Source: a bacterium (GTDB taxonomy: Bacteria; Myxococcota_A; UBA9160; UBA6930). From it: a stretch of 45,404 nucleotides of DNA. The notes beneath the pieces are model-generated. The model was not told the DNA's origin. It was given only the letters and a program-made list of their open reading frames with translations, and did no database searches. Shown piece by piece: positions 15,141 through 24,168 of the stretch. A program made the translations under genes and the position numbers. The stretch is taken from assembly GCA_024228115.1 (NCBI GenBank), contig JAAETT010000062.1:1-45404 (forward strand). Reading direction: 5' to 3'. How positions within the stretch are numbered: position 1 is the stretch's first letter; each line of letters opens with the position of its first letter.

Positions 15141-16253
15141 ATGCACATCGGCATTTCCAGGGAGACGAAGGATCAGGAGTTCCGCGTCGGAATGACGCCG
15201 GATGGCGTGCGCATGTTGACCGACCGCGGTCATCGATTGTCGGTGGAAATCGGGGCCGGGCAGGGCAGCGGATTCCCCGATGACGACTATCAACAGGCCG
15301 GCGCGCGCCTCGTCTCCACCGAAGAGGTGTGGAGCGAGCCGGCGATGATCGTCAAGGTCAAGGAGCCGAATCCCGAGGAAGTCGCCCGCCTCCACGAGGG
15401 CCAGGTGTTGTTCACCTACCTGCACCTTGCGGCTGCACCCGAGGTGACGCAGGCCCTGCTCGAAGCCCAGGTGATCGGAATCGCCTACGAAACGATTCGC
15501 CATGCGGACGGTACGTTTCCGGTGCTTGCACCGATGAGCGAAGTGGCGGGGCGCCTGGCCGCGCAAATCGGCGTGACGCTCCTGCAGAAGAACCGCGGCG
15601 GCAAGGGGCTTCTGGTCGGAGGTGTGCCGGGCGTGCCGCGGGGTGCGGTGACGGTCATCGGTGGGGGAATCGTCGGCATCAACGCCGTGCGCATCGCCCA
15701 CGCCCTCGGGGCTGACGTGACGGTTCTCGACGTAGATCTGCGACGCCTGGCGTACGTCTACGACATCTTCCGCGGCGAACTGAACACGCTCTTCTCGAAT
15801 CCGGCCAATATCGAGCGAGCGGTCGCCGAGAGCGATCTGGTCATTGGTGCGGTCTACATCCACGGCAGGCGCGCACCCACCCTCGTGACCGAGGAAATGG
15901 TCCAAAGCATGGAAGCCGGTTCGGTGGTGGTCGATGTGGCGGTCGACCAGGGTGGCTGCATCGAGACCATCCACCCGACGACGCACTCGGATCCCATCTA
16001 CTCGCTCCATGACGTGATCCACTACGGCGTGGCGAACATGCCTGGTGCCGTGCCGCGCACTTCGACTTTCGCGCTCACGAATACGACCTTCCCGTACATC
16101 GAACGAATTGCTGCAGAGGGAGTCGAAGCTGCGGTGGGCGCCGACCCTGCGCTCGAGCAGGGAGCCAACTTGTGGCGCGGCGAAATCGTCTGCCAGGGAG
16201 TCGCCGATTCCCTCGGGCTTCCGTATCGGAAGCTCTCGGAGCTGCTTGGTTGA
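15141..16253 (+). CDS. ald: Alanine dehydrogenase
   Basis: Ald interconverts L-alanine and pyruvate plus ammonia with NAD. The sequence begins [20 protein letters not shown], as is typical. The pyruvate-binding lysine and catalytic histidine stand in IVKVKEP (near residue 74) and YLHLAAAPE (near 96). The Rossmann motif is [15 protein letters not shown], and the end has [17 protein letters not shown] and [15 protein letters not shown]. The length of 370 aa is standard. It starts at ATG 15141, 41 nt after sat, with GGAGGCGAGGG shortly upstream, so co-transcription with sat is possible. Downstream it meets the RAYT-associated repeat. Confidence 0.95.
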   Translation: MHIGISRETKDQEFRVGMTPDGVRMLTDRGHRLSVEIGAGQGSGFPDDDYQQAGARLVSTEEVWSEPAMIVKVKEPNPEEVARLHEGQVLFTYLHLAAAPEVTQALLEAQVIGIAYETIRHADGTFPVLAPMSEVAGRLAAQIGVTLLQKNRGGKGLLVGGVPGVPRGAVTVIGGGIVGINAVRIAHALGADVTVLDVDLRRLAYVYDIFRGELNTLFSNPANIERAVAESDLVIGAVYIHGRRAPTLVTEEMVQSMEAGSVVVDVAVDQGGCIETIHPTTHSDPIYSLHDVIHYGVANMPGAVPRTSTFALTNTTFPYIERIAAEGVEAAVGADPALEQGANLWRGEIVCQGVADSLGLPYRKLSELLG

Positions 16254-16311
16254 GCTCGGAACAGATCCAGCATCGCTAGAGTTGAGAGAGGCCGAGCGCG
16301 AATAGCTTCTG

Positions 16312-16460
16312 GCGCCTGCGGGTCCGGGAGGTTGGCCGGCTGGGGGTTCGCGGGGCTGTTGAGGGGGGTCGGTCGGGGGGTTCGGGAGTTCCTTCGATCC
16401 TTCGGGACGTTTCCGAGTGGCCGACGGGTGCGCGCGGCGCCTTCGCCCGCATAGGTGGAG
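16312..16460 (+). repeat. RAYT-associated repeat, copy R1 (3' of RAYT 1)
   Basis: About 145 bp, beginning near GCGCCTGCGGG and continuing TTGGCCGGCTGGGGGTTCGC. It matches R2 (17318-17459, opposite strand) and R3 (43412-43560). With R2 it flanks the transposase gene as an inverted pair. It is the most diverged of the three. Confidence 0.7.
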
Positions 16461-16488
16461 CGGGGGCCGGCTCGGGTTCGTGGGTCGG

Positions 16489-17187
16489 CTAGACGACGGT
16501 TGGGACCTCGGCCGGATCGAGTAGGGGGCCGGTCTTGCGCCAGCCCTCCGCCAGGAGCCAGGTGTGCGGTGTGGCAATCGCCACCACGTTTCCTCCGGGT
16601 CGTTCCCGCGCCTGGGCGACGAGCCCTCTGGCTGAGCTCCGCCAGCCCTCGAACCAACGCCCCGACGAAGCGGGATCGATTCTCGTTGTCTTCGGCTTCG
16701 TCTTCATGTGCCTACGTGCATTCAGAAGCACGTAACGCATCGCATTCCGCACCTGGGTCGGCGTCCGCAGCACCACATGATGGAAGCGATCGAGCAGCAC
16801 ACGCCCCTTCCGCCCGAAGACCCGGTTCACCGCCCGCGCCAGACGAGACCCCAACGCATTCATCCCTCTTCCGAGCGCCCCCGCATCGCCGGCCTCGACG
16901 ATCAGATGCAGATGGTTCGACTGAATCGAGTAGTGCACCAGTCGGAAGTCCGTGCGCTCGAGCACGCAGGCAAAGGACCGCTCCACTTCCCGCACCAGCC
17001 GCCCATCGCGAAGTGACGGAACATCCGGCCGGACCTTCACGGTGACATGGCACGGATGCCGAGACGCGAGCGGTGCTCGCTGAAGGTGGGCGACTCGCGG
17101 GTTCGGACCACGCTTGCGGCCGGCACCCTCACGCCTTCCGCCCCAACCATGAAGGGGAAGATCGAGCTGAGGAGTCCGACGCAGCAT
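16489..17187 (-). CDS. REP-associated tyrosine transposase (RAYT), copy 1
   Basis: This is a Y1/HUH single-strand transposase of the IS200-related TnpA-REP group, 232 aa. The HUH pair is in SNHLHLIVEA and the catalytic tyrosine in NAMRYVLLNARRHM, with the family motif GRVLLDRFHHVVLRTP between them. The N-terminus has GGRREGAGRKRGPNP, a basic patch common in this group. Copy 2 at 43682-44380 has the same length and is about 92% identical. I chose ATG 17187 because both copies share it and share the promoter directly upstream. RAYTs move or maintain short palindromic repeats rather than themselves. This copy lies between inverted repeats R1 and R2, so here the gene itself may be part of a mobile unit. 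Confidence 0.92.
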   Translation of the reverse strand: MLRRTPQLDLPLHGWGGRREGAGRKRGPNPRVAHLQRAPLASRHPCHVTVKVRPDVPSLRDGRLVREVERSFACVLERTDFRLVHYSIQSNHLHLIVEAGDAGALGRGMNALGSRLARAVNRVFGRKGRVLLDRFHHVVLRTPTQVRNAMRYVLLNARRHMKTKPKTTRIDPASSGRWFEGWRSSARGLVAQARERPGGNVVAIATPHTWLLAEGWRKTGPLLDPAEVPTVV

Positions 17188-17194
17188 GGTGTTG

Positions 17195-17223
17195 ATAATG
17201 GCATTGTTTGGTTCTGATGTCAA
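17195..17223 (-). promoter_or_regulatory. Promoter of RAYT copy 1, predicting a leaderless mRNA
   Basis: On the minus strand TTGACA (17223-17218), a 17-nt spacer and CATTAT (17200-17195) stand 7 nt before the ATG. Transcription should begin at or next to the start codon. The same arrangement is conserved before copy 2 although part of the spacer differs. Confidence 0.65.
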
Positions 17224-17317
17224 GAACAAGCGAGAGGCGCCTACTCCTTCCCTCGATCTGGCCACGAACTCGCATGCCGCCCACCCGACCTACGGCCCCA
17301 AGCCGGCCTTCGCCCAA

Positions 17318-17459
17318 CCCAGGCGGGCCAAGGCGCCGCGCCTCCCCGTCGGCCTAGCGAGGACCCATCGCAGGATCGAAGGATGCCCTCACAACCAACC
17401 CATCCGCCTCAACAGCCCCGCGAACCCCAAGCCGGCCAACCTCCAGGTCCCGCAGGCGG
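17318..17459 (-). repeat. RAYT-associated repeat, copy R2 (5' of RAYT 1)
   Basis: Read on the minus strand it runs CCGCCTGCGGGACCTGGAGG, then TTGGCCGGCTTGGGGTTCGC, and ends near GGCGCGGCGCCTTGGCCCGC. It is inverted relative to R1 and stands about 130 bp upstream of the RAYT start, as R3 does for copy 2. The remaining gene-free stretch to 17591 shows no other signal. Confidence 0.75.
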
Positions 17460-17591
17460 CACCAGTGATCCTATCTTCGAGCCACGTTCCTCGAAAGAAA
17501 CCAAGACCTTGACGATCCCCTGCAGGCTAGCGTGCAATGGCCTGGTGTTCGGGTTACCAGATCCCCCGGCCGACCTCGAGAAGGCCCCGGA

Positions 17592-19856
17592 TCAAACCAT
17601 CCGGATTCGGGGATGTCCGGCACGCTTGAGAAGTGCCTGCCGATCCGTTCCGTCTGCGGGGTGCAGGGCGTAGCCGAACGCCAAGGCCGCGCGAACGGGT
17701 TGGTTCAACCGGTCGTCCCGGGAGATGCGGTCGGCGACGGCACGGGAGAGGGCGGTGATCCGCTCTTCCGGCGCAGTGCCCGGGTCGGGAAGCAGCATGG
17801 TGAACTCGGCTTCGCCGGTGCGCGCCAGCACGTCGAAATCGCGTAGGGGCTCGCGGAGGGCCAGAGCGGTTTGCTGGACCAGTCGATCGGCGCGAACCCC
17901 GTCTCCTTCCCGGCGCACCTCGTCCAGGTTCTCGAGCCGGCAGACGGCCACGGCCAATCGGCCTGCTTCGTCTCCCGCTCGCGCGAGTTCCTGGTCCAGT
18001 CGAAGGGCCAGGTACTCACCATTCGGAAGCCCGGTTTCCTCGTCGAAGTTGCGGTGTTGCCCTGCACTTTCGTAGTAGAGGGCGTTCTCCAGGGCTCGTT
18101 CGACGTAGGATCCGTAGCGGGTGAAGACGCGCAGATCGTCCTCGTTGAAGGGACCCGCGTAGAATTGATCCGGCGCGACCTTGTCGTACAGGCTCAAGGT
18201 GCCGATCACGCGGCTTTCTCGGCGGAGTGGGGCGGAGAGAACGGATTGGAAGCGACCACCGGCTTCAGCGAGGCCAGGCTCTTCGGCAACCTGGCGTATC
18301 AGGCGCGGCTGGCGTGATTTCAGCGTGGCGACCGCGACGTGTTTGTCGAGCTGGAAGAGGGCTTCCTGGGTTCGGCCATCGCCCGAGCCGTAGTAGGAGC
18401 GGATCACATAGCGGCGGGTTTCTGGATCCTGTAGACGCAGCACGGCGTGGTCGGCCTCGAGGATGAGGGCCCCCGAAGAGGTCGCGAGCCTCGTGACCTC
18501 GCTGATTTCCCGGCTCGAGATCAGCCGGATCCCGGCTTCGTTGATGGCCGTCACCTTGGTGGCATGGGCGGACATGCGGGCTTCGCGTTCGGCCTGGGCC
18601 ACCGATTCCGCGGCGGCTGCGGCCATCTCGAGGAGCGCCTCCTCCAAGCTACGGCTGCGCGGCACCGGTGCGCCGGCCTGGACGGCGAGCAGGCCCACCA
18701 ACTCGCCACCGGCGAGCAGGGGCAAGGCGGCGTAGGCAAGCCGTCCATCCACACCATGGAGCAGCACGGGTTGCCGGTTGCGAGCGGCCCGGCCGTCGAT
18801 CCCGTCGCCGCTATCCACGCGCCAGTCGGCACCGAGTCCGGCACCTCCCAACGAAGTGGCGATCCAGCGAAGCGAGTCTTCGTCTGGATCGTAGAGGTAG
18901 GCGGTGGCGATACCGCCGCCGGCTCGGCGAGCGACCAGTTGGCATAGCGTACGCAGGCGGACATCCAGGGCGTCGCTCGTGGCCAGGGCCGCGCGCACTT
19001 CCCGCACGGCGGCGTACCTGGACGCCTCGCGGCGAAGCGTTTCGTGCTCCTGGGCTCGGTGGATGATCTCGGCGTCCAGATGGCCGAGTTGCTCCGCAAA
19101 TTCCAGGTCGTCGTCGTCGAAGGCATCGGGCCGGGTTGCGTGATGCAGGTTCAGGACGCCGAGAACGCGTCCCTCGTGAATCAACGGCACGCAGAGGGCG
19201 CTCTCGACGTCGAAGCGTTCCCGGACGATCTGGAAGTCGGCGCGATCCGCATGACCACGCACTTTGAGGGGCCGCGCGTCCGCCGCGACCTTGCCCGCGA
19301 TGCCCTCACCGAGGGGGACACGGATCTTCGGCCAGAGTTCCGGTTCGACGCCGACCGCGACTCGGATGGCGAGGTCGCCTCGTTCGGTGTCGAGCAGCAT
19401 CAAGGAGCCCCCGTCCGCACCGGTCACGCTCATGGCGATTTCGAGCATGCGGCCGAACAATTCCTGGGGCTCGACTGTGAGATTGACCGACTCGACGATC
19501 TCATGCAGCGCCTGGAGCAGTTCGCTCTTTCGATCACCGGACGAAACCCCGTAGCCCCAGAGCAAGCGAGCTGTGAGTGGAGAGACGATCTGCTCGACGT
19601 CTTGAGCCAGCTCAGGATGCGTCTCCGCGAAGGGGGGCAGGCTGCCGCTATCGATCAGCGCGTGGAGTGGCTGCCCGAAGAGCGCGAGATCGTCCGTCAA
19701 GCGCAGTTCCAGATGCATGGCGGCCGCGCGCTCCCGGGCCGTCGAAAGTTCCGGGTCGTAGGCCCCTCGGATCTCGATCTCGGGATTCTCTTCCAAGATC
19801 GGAATCAGGGTCAGGGTCTCTTCGGTGACCCCGTAGATGGCGACTGCGCGGCGCAT
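17592..19856 (-). CDS. Triple-GAF protein with degenerate GGDEF domain
   Basis: This is a cytoplasmic sensor-like protein of 754 aa. Residues 1-70 look Rossmann-like (AIYGVTEETLTLIPILEENP). Three GAF-type domains follow (about 125-270, 285-425, 440-590), with clear GAF marks such as VPLGEGIAGKVAA and ALCVPLIHEGRVLGVLNLHH. The last 150 residues have the GGDEF fold (ETGLPNGEYLALRLDQEL), but the signature is GEAEF instead of GGDEF and the first metal-binding aspartates are absent (CRLENLDE), so diguanylate cyclase activity is unlikely. The domain may bind nucleotide or act as a scaffold. It is the last gene of a tight set, 9 nt after the MglA-like GTPase gene. Confidence 0.85.
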   Translation of the reverse strand: MRRAVAIYGVTEETLTLIPILEENPEIEIRGAYDPELSTARERAAAMHLELRLTDDLALFGQPLHALIDSGSLPPFAETHPELAQDVEQIVSPLTARLLWGYGVSSGDRKSELLQALHEIVESVNLTVEPQELFGRMLEIAMSVTGADGGSLMLLDTERGDLAIRVAVGVEPELWPKIRVPLGEGIAGKVAADARPLKVRGHADRADFQIVRERFDVESALCVPLIHEGRVLGVLNLHHATRPDAFDDDDLEFAEQLGHLDAEIIHRAQEHETLRREASRYAAVREVRAALATSDALDVRLRTLCQLVARRAGGGIATAYLYDPDEDSLRWIATSLGGAGLGADWRVDSGDGIDGRAARNRQPVLLHGVDGRLAYAALPLLAGGELVGLLAVQAGAPVPRSRSLEEALLEMAAAAAESVAQAEREARMSAHATKVTAINEAGIRLISSREISEVTRLATSSGALILEADHAVLRLQDPETRRYVIRSYYGSGDGRTQEALFQLDKHVAVATLKSRQPRLIRQVAEEPGLAEAGGRFQSVLSAPLRRESRVIGTLSLYDKVAPDQFYAGPFNEDDLRVFTRYGSYVERALENALYYESAGQHRNFDEETGLPNGEYLALRLDQELARAGDEAGRLAVAVCRLENLDEVRREGDGVRADRLVQQTALALREPLRDFDVLARTGEAEFTMLLPDPGTAPEERITALSRAVADRISRDDRLNQPVRAALAFGYALHPADGTDRQALLKRAGHPRIRMV

Positions 19857-19865
19857 GGAACGGGT

Positions 19866-20909
19866 TTATGCCTCCTCCATCGGATCGAGGCGGACACTGA
19901 GAACGAGACTGCGCTCCTCACCCCGTTCGTCCCGGAGGACGAGGGGGACGGCCACGGCCCGAGGGCCGTCGGCCCTTGCCGTACCGACCTGGACGATCTC
20001 GAAACTTCCGACCGTGGCGGGCTCGGAACTCGAATCTTCGGGCGCTTCGAGGCTCGTGGCGAGGTCCACGTCGAACACGTCGGCGGTCGCATCCGAGGTG
20101 GCTTCGCGGAAGGATTCTTCGAACATGTTCTCCGCGAGAGTCGTCGTGGCCTCGATGTCGTCCTCTTCCTCGTCATCGGGAGCCAGCAGGTCTGCATCCA
20201 GGCCCTCTGTGGGAAGCGGGTCGAGCTGGGGACCGGAATCGCCCAAGGGATCGGAGTCGGCCAGGGGATCGGAATCCACCAAGGGTGCGGAGTCGGTCAG
20301 CGGCTCTGCGAGATCCGACGCCTCATCCTCGGCAGGCAACTCGGGGCCACGCTCGCGCAGGGTTCGTACGACACGTTTGGAGATGGTCGTCAGCGTCGGA
20401 AGGATGCCAGTGCCTTCGGTTGCGACCGCTTCGAAGGCCGCCACACCGGAGAGCTCGAGTTTTCGGTGCAGCTCCTCCAGGGCGAAAGGATCCGACAGAT
20501 CGCGCTTGTTGTATTGGATCACGAGAGGCACATCGGAGACTTCGCGGCCGTACTCGGACAAGATCTCGCGGAGTTCGGCCCAGCTGGCCAGCGTCGCGTC
20601 GATCTGGTCGCGTTGGGTATCGACCACGAAGACCACCCCGTCGACCCGGTCGAGTAGATGCCGCCGGGTGGGTGCATGCTCGGGCGAGCCGGGTGTCGTC
20701 TCGATGCGGATGCGCGTGCGCGAACCACCGACATCGCCCAGTTCGATCGGGAGGGAGTGGTAGCTGACCGAGGGATCGATGCGGGTGGGATGGCTCTCGA
20801 TCTCCCCGCGATGATCCGGTCGCAGCTTGCTGTGGATCATCTTCAGATTGGAGAGCTTGCCCGCGCCGGGCGTTCCCCAATACAGGATCCTGGCATTCAC
20901 CTCGGTCAT
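19866..20909 (-). CDS. MglA-like small GTPase with altered P-loop and acidic tail
   Basis: This is a Ras-like GTPase of the MglA group (347 aa). The start TEVNARILYWGTPGAG fits, as do the strand VDGVVFVVDTQ and IQYNKRDL (the N-K-x-D guanine motif). In the P-loop, however, the residue after GK is leucine: GTPGAGKLSNL instead of GKTTNL of MglA, so the Thr/Ser that normally holds Mg2+ is missing or shifted by one. The second half (after about residue 195) is an acidic low-complexity linker with repeats like DSDPLADSDPLGDS, followed by a small C-terminal beta-rich piece. ATG 20909 was chosen because it overlaps the upstream stop (TGATG); the frame stays open further up. MglA sets cell polarity in Myxococcus; whether this protein hydrolyses GTP is open. 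Confidence 0.85.
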   Translation of the reverse strand: MTEVNARILYWGTPGAGKLSNLKMIHSKLRPDHRGEIESHPTRIDPSVSYHSLPIELGDVGGSRTRIRIETTPGSPEHAPTRRHLLDRVDGVVFVVDTQRDQIDATLASWAELREILSEYGREVSDVPLVIQYNKRDLSDPFALEELHRKLELSGVAAFEAVATEGTGILPTLTTISKRVVRTLRERGPELPAEDEASDLAEPLTDSAPLVDSDPLADSDPLGDSGPQLDPLPTEGLDADLLAPDDEEEDDIEATTTLAENMFEESFREATSDATADVFDVDLATSLEAPEDSSSEPATVGSFEIVQVGTARADGPRAVAVPLVLRDERGEERSLVLSVRLDPMEEA

Positions 20910-22015
20910 CAGATCTTTCCCTTCTTCTGGAGCAGCCGCCGTGCGTGTGTCGAGATCGGCGTCGCCACGTCCTTGCTCTTCATGATATTCCGCAGATCCC
21001 GTTCCTGGAGGAAGTTCAGGAATTTCATTGCGGTCGGGACAGGGCATTTCGGATTGGTGGCCAGCCCGATCTTCACCTGATAGTTGCGCGTCCATTCCCG
21101 GTTGTTGGCGATGATGCGCAGGATCTCGTCAGCGATGTTGCGAGATTTTGCCAGCCCCTCGATCTCGTTGTCGGTCATCTTCGGGCTGCGGATGGCGGCG
21201 GTGCTCACGAGCTTGTTGCGATCCCGCACCAGCAGGCCGCGAGCCTCCTTGTTGCCCATCCGCGCCAACTTGATCTTCTGCATCACGTTCATCGACTGGA
21301 TGAGTGCATACAGGTTGGACGTCTCGTCCTCATCGAGTTCGCCTTCGGCCTCCTGGATCAGGTCGGTATCGAACTCGCTGGCATCGTCGCCGAGTAGCGC
21401 GCGAAGCGCTTCGGCAGCGGCTTCGTCGGTGATCTCTTCGACCGGCGGAAGATCGCTCTCCTCGTTGGGCTCTTCGACCTCGCCGCTCGGTCTGTCGAGG
21501 CCGAGGAATGTGAGGATCCGATCGATGGTGGCGCGGCCGGTCAGCCGGTTGTCGCCCAGGGAATCGACGATGGCCGGGTGTCGCAGCATCGCTTGCTGGT
21601 TGTTGGCCACGATTTCCACCACGCGCGGGTGGGGCAGGCTGGCCAGGTAGGCGAGCGTCCGGTCATCGACCGCAGGATTGAGGGCCAGCCTTTCTGTCCG
21701 GTCGCCGTCGTCCTTCCAGGCCTGGGCCAGCCAGGAAAGAAGCGCAGGGTGCGCTTCGGAAGTGGCGACCGTGTTCGCCACGCTCTCGGGCAATTGCTCC
21801 AGGCTCTCCTGGGCCTTGCTCTTGACCTCATCGTCCGGATCGTGGATCAGAGCAAACAGGACGGTTGCGAGTTCGACGGGCTCGAGGGGTAGGGCACCGC
21901 CTGCAGCCATGCGGCGCACCCCGATGGGCGCGTCTCTCCGTACGTACTTCTCCGCCTGGGGCGAGAGGTTCAGACGGATCTTTTGTTTCGCTGTCTCAGC
22001 TTCAGCTCCGGGCAT
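20909..22015 (-). CDS. HEAT-like repeat protein of unknown function
   Basis: I do not recognise a named family. The 368-residue protein is all-helical, with HEAT/leucine-rich-variant-like repeats: PVELATVLFALIHDPDDEV, ERLALNPAVDDRTLAYLA, NKLVSTAAIRSPKMTDNEI and KIGLATNPKCPVPTAMKFL. An acidic linker lies in the middle (VEEPNEESDLPPVEE). Repeats of the 'N-P-x-V/C-P' kind occur in DUF2336-like and related scaffolds. ATG 22015 has GAGGAG about 11 nt upstream; a GTG four codons earlier is also possible. Its stop shares a base with the ATG of the MglA-like gene, so equal production and complex formation are likely. A GTPase partner or scaffold role is inference. Confidence 0.75.
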   Translation of the reverse strand: MPGAEAETAKQKIRLNLSPQAEKYVRRDAPIGVRRMAAGGALPLEPVELATVLFALIHDPDDEVKSKAQESLEQLPESVANTVATSEAHPALLSWLAQAWKDDGDRTERLALNPAVDDRTLAYLASLPHPRVVEIVANNQQAMLRHPAIVDSLGDNRLTGRATIDRILTFLGLDRPSGEVEEPNEESDLPPVEEITDEAAAEALRALLGDDASEFDTDLIQEAEGELDEDETSNLYALIQSMNVMQKIKLARMGNKEARGLLVRDRNKLVSTAAIRSPKMTDNEIEGLAKSRNIADEILRIIANNREWTRNYQVKIGLATNPKCPVPTAMKFLNFLQERDLRNIMKSKDVATPISTHARRLLQKKGKI

Positions 22016-22080
22016 ATGCCGGTGCACTCCTCTTCTTGTGGGTCACGAGCCAGGGAGGGGCAACCGGATTCTTCCCGGTG

Positions 22081-24147
22081 TTACCCCTCTGCCGCAGCCT
22101 GGGCCTTGGCCGCCGCGATGATCTTTTCCCGCTCGCCTGCAGGTACCTCGTGGTAGTGGTCGAACTCCATGTGGAACGCCCCCTTCCCACCGGTCAGGCT
22201 GGTGAGGGCGCTCGCGTACTCCAGCATTTCGGCCATGGGGACCTCCGCCTTGATCACTGCCGTATGGCCCCGGGTTTCCGTGGTCTGGACCCTTCCACGC
22301 CTGCTGGAAACGTCGCCCATGACATCTCCGACGAAGTCCCCGGGTACGGACACCTCCACCCGCATCACGGGTTCCAAGAGGGTCGGTTTGGCCTGCTCCA
22401 GGGCGGCCTTGAAGCCAAATGAGCCCGCCAGCTTGAAGGCCATCTCGTTCGAGTCCACCGAGTGGTGCTTCCCGTCGATACAGCGCACTTTCACGTCCAC
22501 GACCGGATATCCGGCCAGCGGGCCGGCCTCGGAAGCTTCCATGATTCCCTTCTCGACGGCCGGGATCAGCCCCCGGGGGATCGCTCCGCCCACGACTTCA
22601 TCCGAGAACTCGATTCCTTCCCCTCGGGGCTTCGGCTCCACGGTCAGGAAGCAGACGCCGAACATGCCCTTGCCGCCGCTCTGCTTCTTGAGCTTGCCCT
22701 CCACATGCTCCGCACGCCCCTTGATCGTCTCCCGGTAGGGGACCTTCGGGGTCTTCAGCGCCACATCCACTTCGTAGAGCCGCTTCAGCTTCTGGGCCGT
22801 GATGCGGATATGTAGCTCGCCCATGCCGGTGAGCAGGAATTCGCCGGTAGACGGATCGCGACCCAGGTGGAGCGTCGGATCCTCTTCCACCAGACGAGCC
22901 AAGGAGGTGAAGACCTTGTCCTCGTCGCCCTTCGAGGGTGCCGAAATCGCGTAGGACAGGACGCCTTGGGGGATCGGAATGGGTTGGAGCGTCACGCCCC
23001 CCTTTTCCTGACACAGGGCATCCCCGGTGTGGACATCCTTCAACTTGGCTACCGCGACCACATCTCCGGGGCCCGCTTCGGGAATGTCCACATGCTCCGC
23101 ACCCTGCAAGAGCAAGAGCTTGCCGAGCCGCTCCTTCTCGCCGCGGGTGGCGTTCAGCACCGGGGTATCGCCTTTGACGGTGCCAGAGACCACCCGCAAG
23201 ACCGAGAGCGTCCCCGAATAGCGATCCACCACGGTCTTGATCACGAGTGCGGTAAACGGCGCGCCCGGCTCCGCGGTGACCCGGATTTCCTCGTCGTCGA
23301 GGGTGGCGGCCCAAGCGGCACCGCGATCCGTCGGAGAGGGCAGGAGGCGTTCGATGGCCCGCAGGCAGGTCAGCGCGCCGATCTCACGGGTGGCGGCTCC
23401 ACATACCACGGGCACGAGGCTCCGCGTCAGTGTCGCGCCAACCAGGCCGCGCATGACATCCTCGTTCGAGAGCTCACCGTCCTCGAGGTATTTCTCCAGT
23501 AGCTCGTCGTCGCTCTCGGCGGCGGCCTCTACCAGTTCGGATCGCGCCTCGAGGGCATCGTCCATGAGTTCCGACGGAATCTCCGCTTCCTTGCCGTCGA
23601 TCACCGCCTTCATGTCGAGCAGATCGATCAGGCCACGGAGTTCCTCACCCTCGCCGATCGGAAGGCTGATCTTGATCGGGTTGATGTCCAGATCCTTCAG
23701 GCTGGAGACGGCCGCATCCAGATCAGCCCGTTCGTTGTCCAGTCGGTTGACGAAGGCGATCACGGGAATTCCTGCGCGGCCACTGGCCCGCCACATGCTC
23801 TCGGTTCCTACCTTGGCTCCGTCGGTGGCGGACACGACCAGAACCGCGGAATCGAGGCCGTGCAGCAGGGCTTGCCCGTCACCCTGGAAGTTCGGATCGC
23901 CTGGCGTGTCGGCCAGCGTGAGATGGAGATCCTTCCAGCCGAAGCCGAATAGCGAGGAAGTCAGGGTGTGCTTGCGCTCGAGCTCTTCCGGGGTGGTGTC
24001 GAGAACCGACGATCCGTCCGCGGGAGAGCCCAGGCTGGGGGTGGCACCGGCCACGTGCAGCAGGCTCTCACCAAGGGAGGTCTTGCCATCGGCCGCGTGT
24101 CCGATCAGCGCAAAGCTACGCGTGTTGGCGACACTGAAATTCTGCAT
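22081..24147 (-). CDS. Elongation factor G-like GTPase (EF-G2/FusA2 type)
   Basis: This is a translational GTPase with the five-domain layout of EF-G, 688 aa. G1 is GHAADGKTS (about residues 16-24), and G4 is NRLD rather than NKMD. G3 reads DTPGDPNF, so the catalytic histidine of DTPGH is replaced by aspartate. Domains II-V are recognisable (GRDPSTGEFLLTGMGELHI; EGIEFSDEVVGGAIPRGLIPAVEKG; RRGRVQ). This combination is that of the EF-G-like paralogues (mycobacterial FusA2, Thermus EF-G-2) and not of the essential translocase; a normal fusA is expected elsewhere. It lies 21 nt behind coaX and probably ends the nadC-birA-coaX transcript. Confidence 0.92.
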   Translation of the reverse strand: MQNFSVANTRSFALIGHAADGKTSLGESLLHVAGATPSLGSPADGSSVLDTTPEELERKHTLTSSLFGFGWKDLHLTLADTPGDPNFQGDGQALLHGLDSAVLVVSATDGAKVGTESMWRASGRAGIPVIAFVNRLDNERADLDAAVSSLKDLDINPIKISLPIGEGEELRGLIDLLDMKAVIDGKEAEIPSELMDDALEARSELVEAAAESDDELLEKYLEDGELSNEDVMRGLVGATLTRSLVPVVCGAATREIGALTCLRAIERLLPSPTDRGAAWAATLDDEEIRVTAEPGAPFTALVIKTVVDRYSGTLSVLRVVSGTVKGDTPVLNATRGEKERLGKLLLLQGAEHVDIPEAGPGDVVAVAKLKDVHTGDALCQEKGGVTLQPIPIPQGVLSYAISAPSKGDEDKVFTSLARLVEEDPTLHLGRDPSTGEFLLTGMGELHIRITAQKLKRLYEVDVALKTPKVPYRETIKGRAEHVEGKLKKQSGGKGMFGVCFLTVEPKPRGEGIEFSDEVVGGAIPRGLIPAVEKGIMEASEAGPLAGYPVVDVKVRCIDGKHHSVDSNEMAFKLAGSFGFKAALEQAKPTLLEPVMRVEVSVPGDFVGDVMGDVSSRRGRVQTTETRGHTAVIKAEVPMAEMLEYASALTSLTGGKGAFHMEFDHYHEVPAGEREKIIAAAKAQAAAEG

Positions 24148-24168
24148 GGGGCCTCCGGTTTGCTCGGT

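Noticed and set aside
19044-20657. 537-codon plus-strand ORF across the GAF and MglA-like genes
   Set aside because: It runs antisense across the junction of two well-supported genes; the sequence has no recognisable domain.
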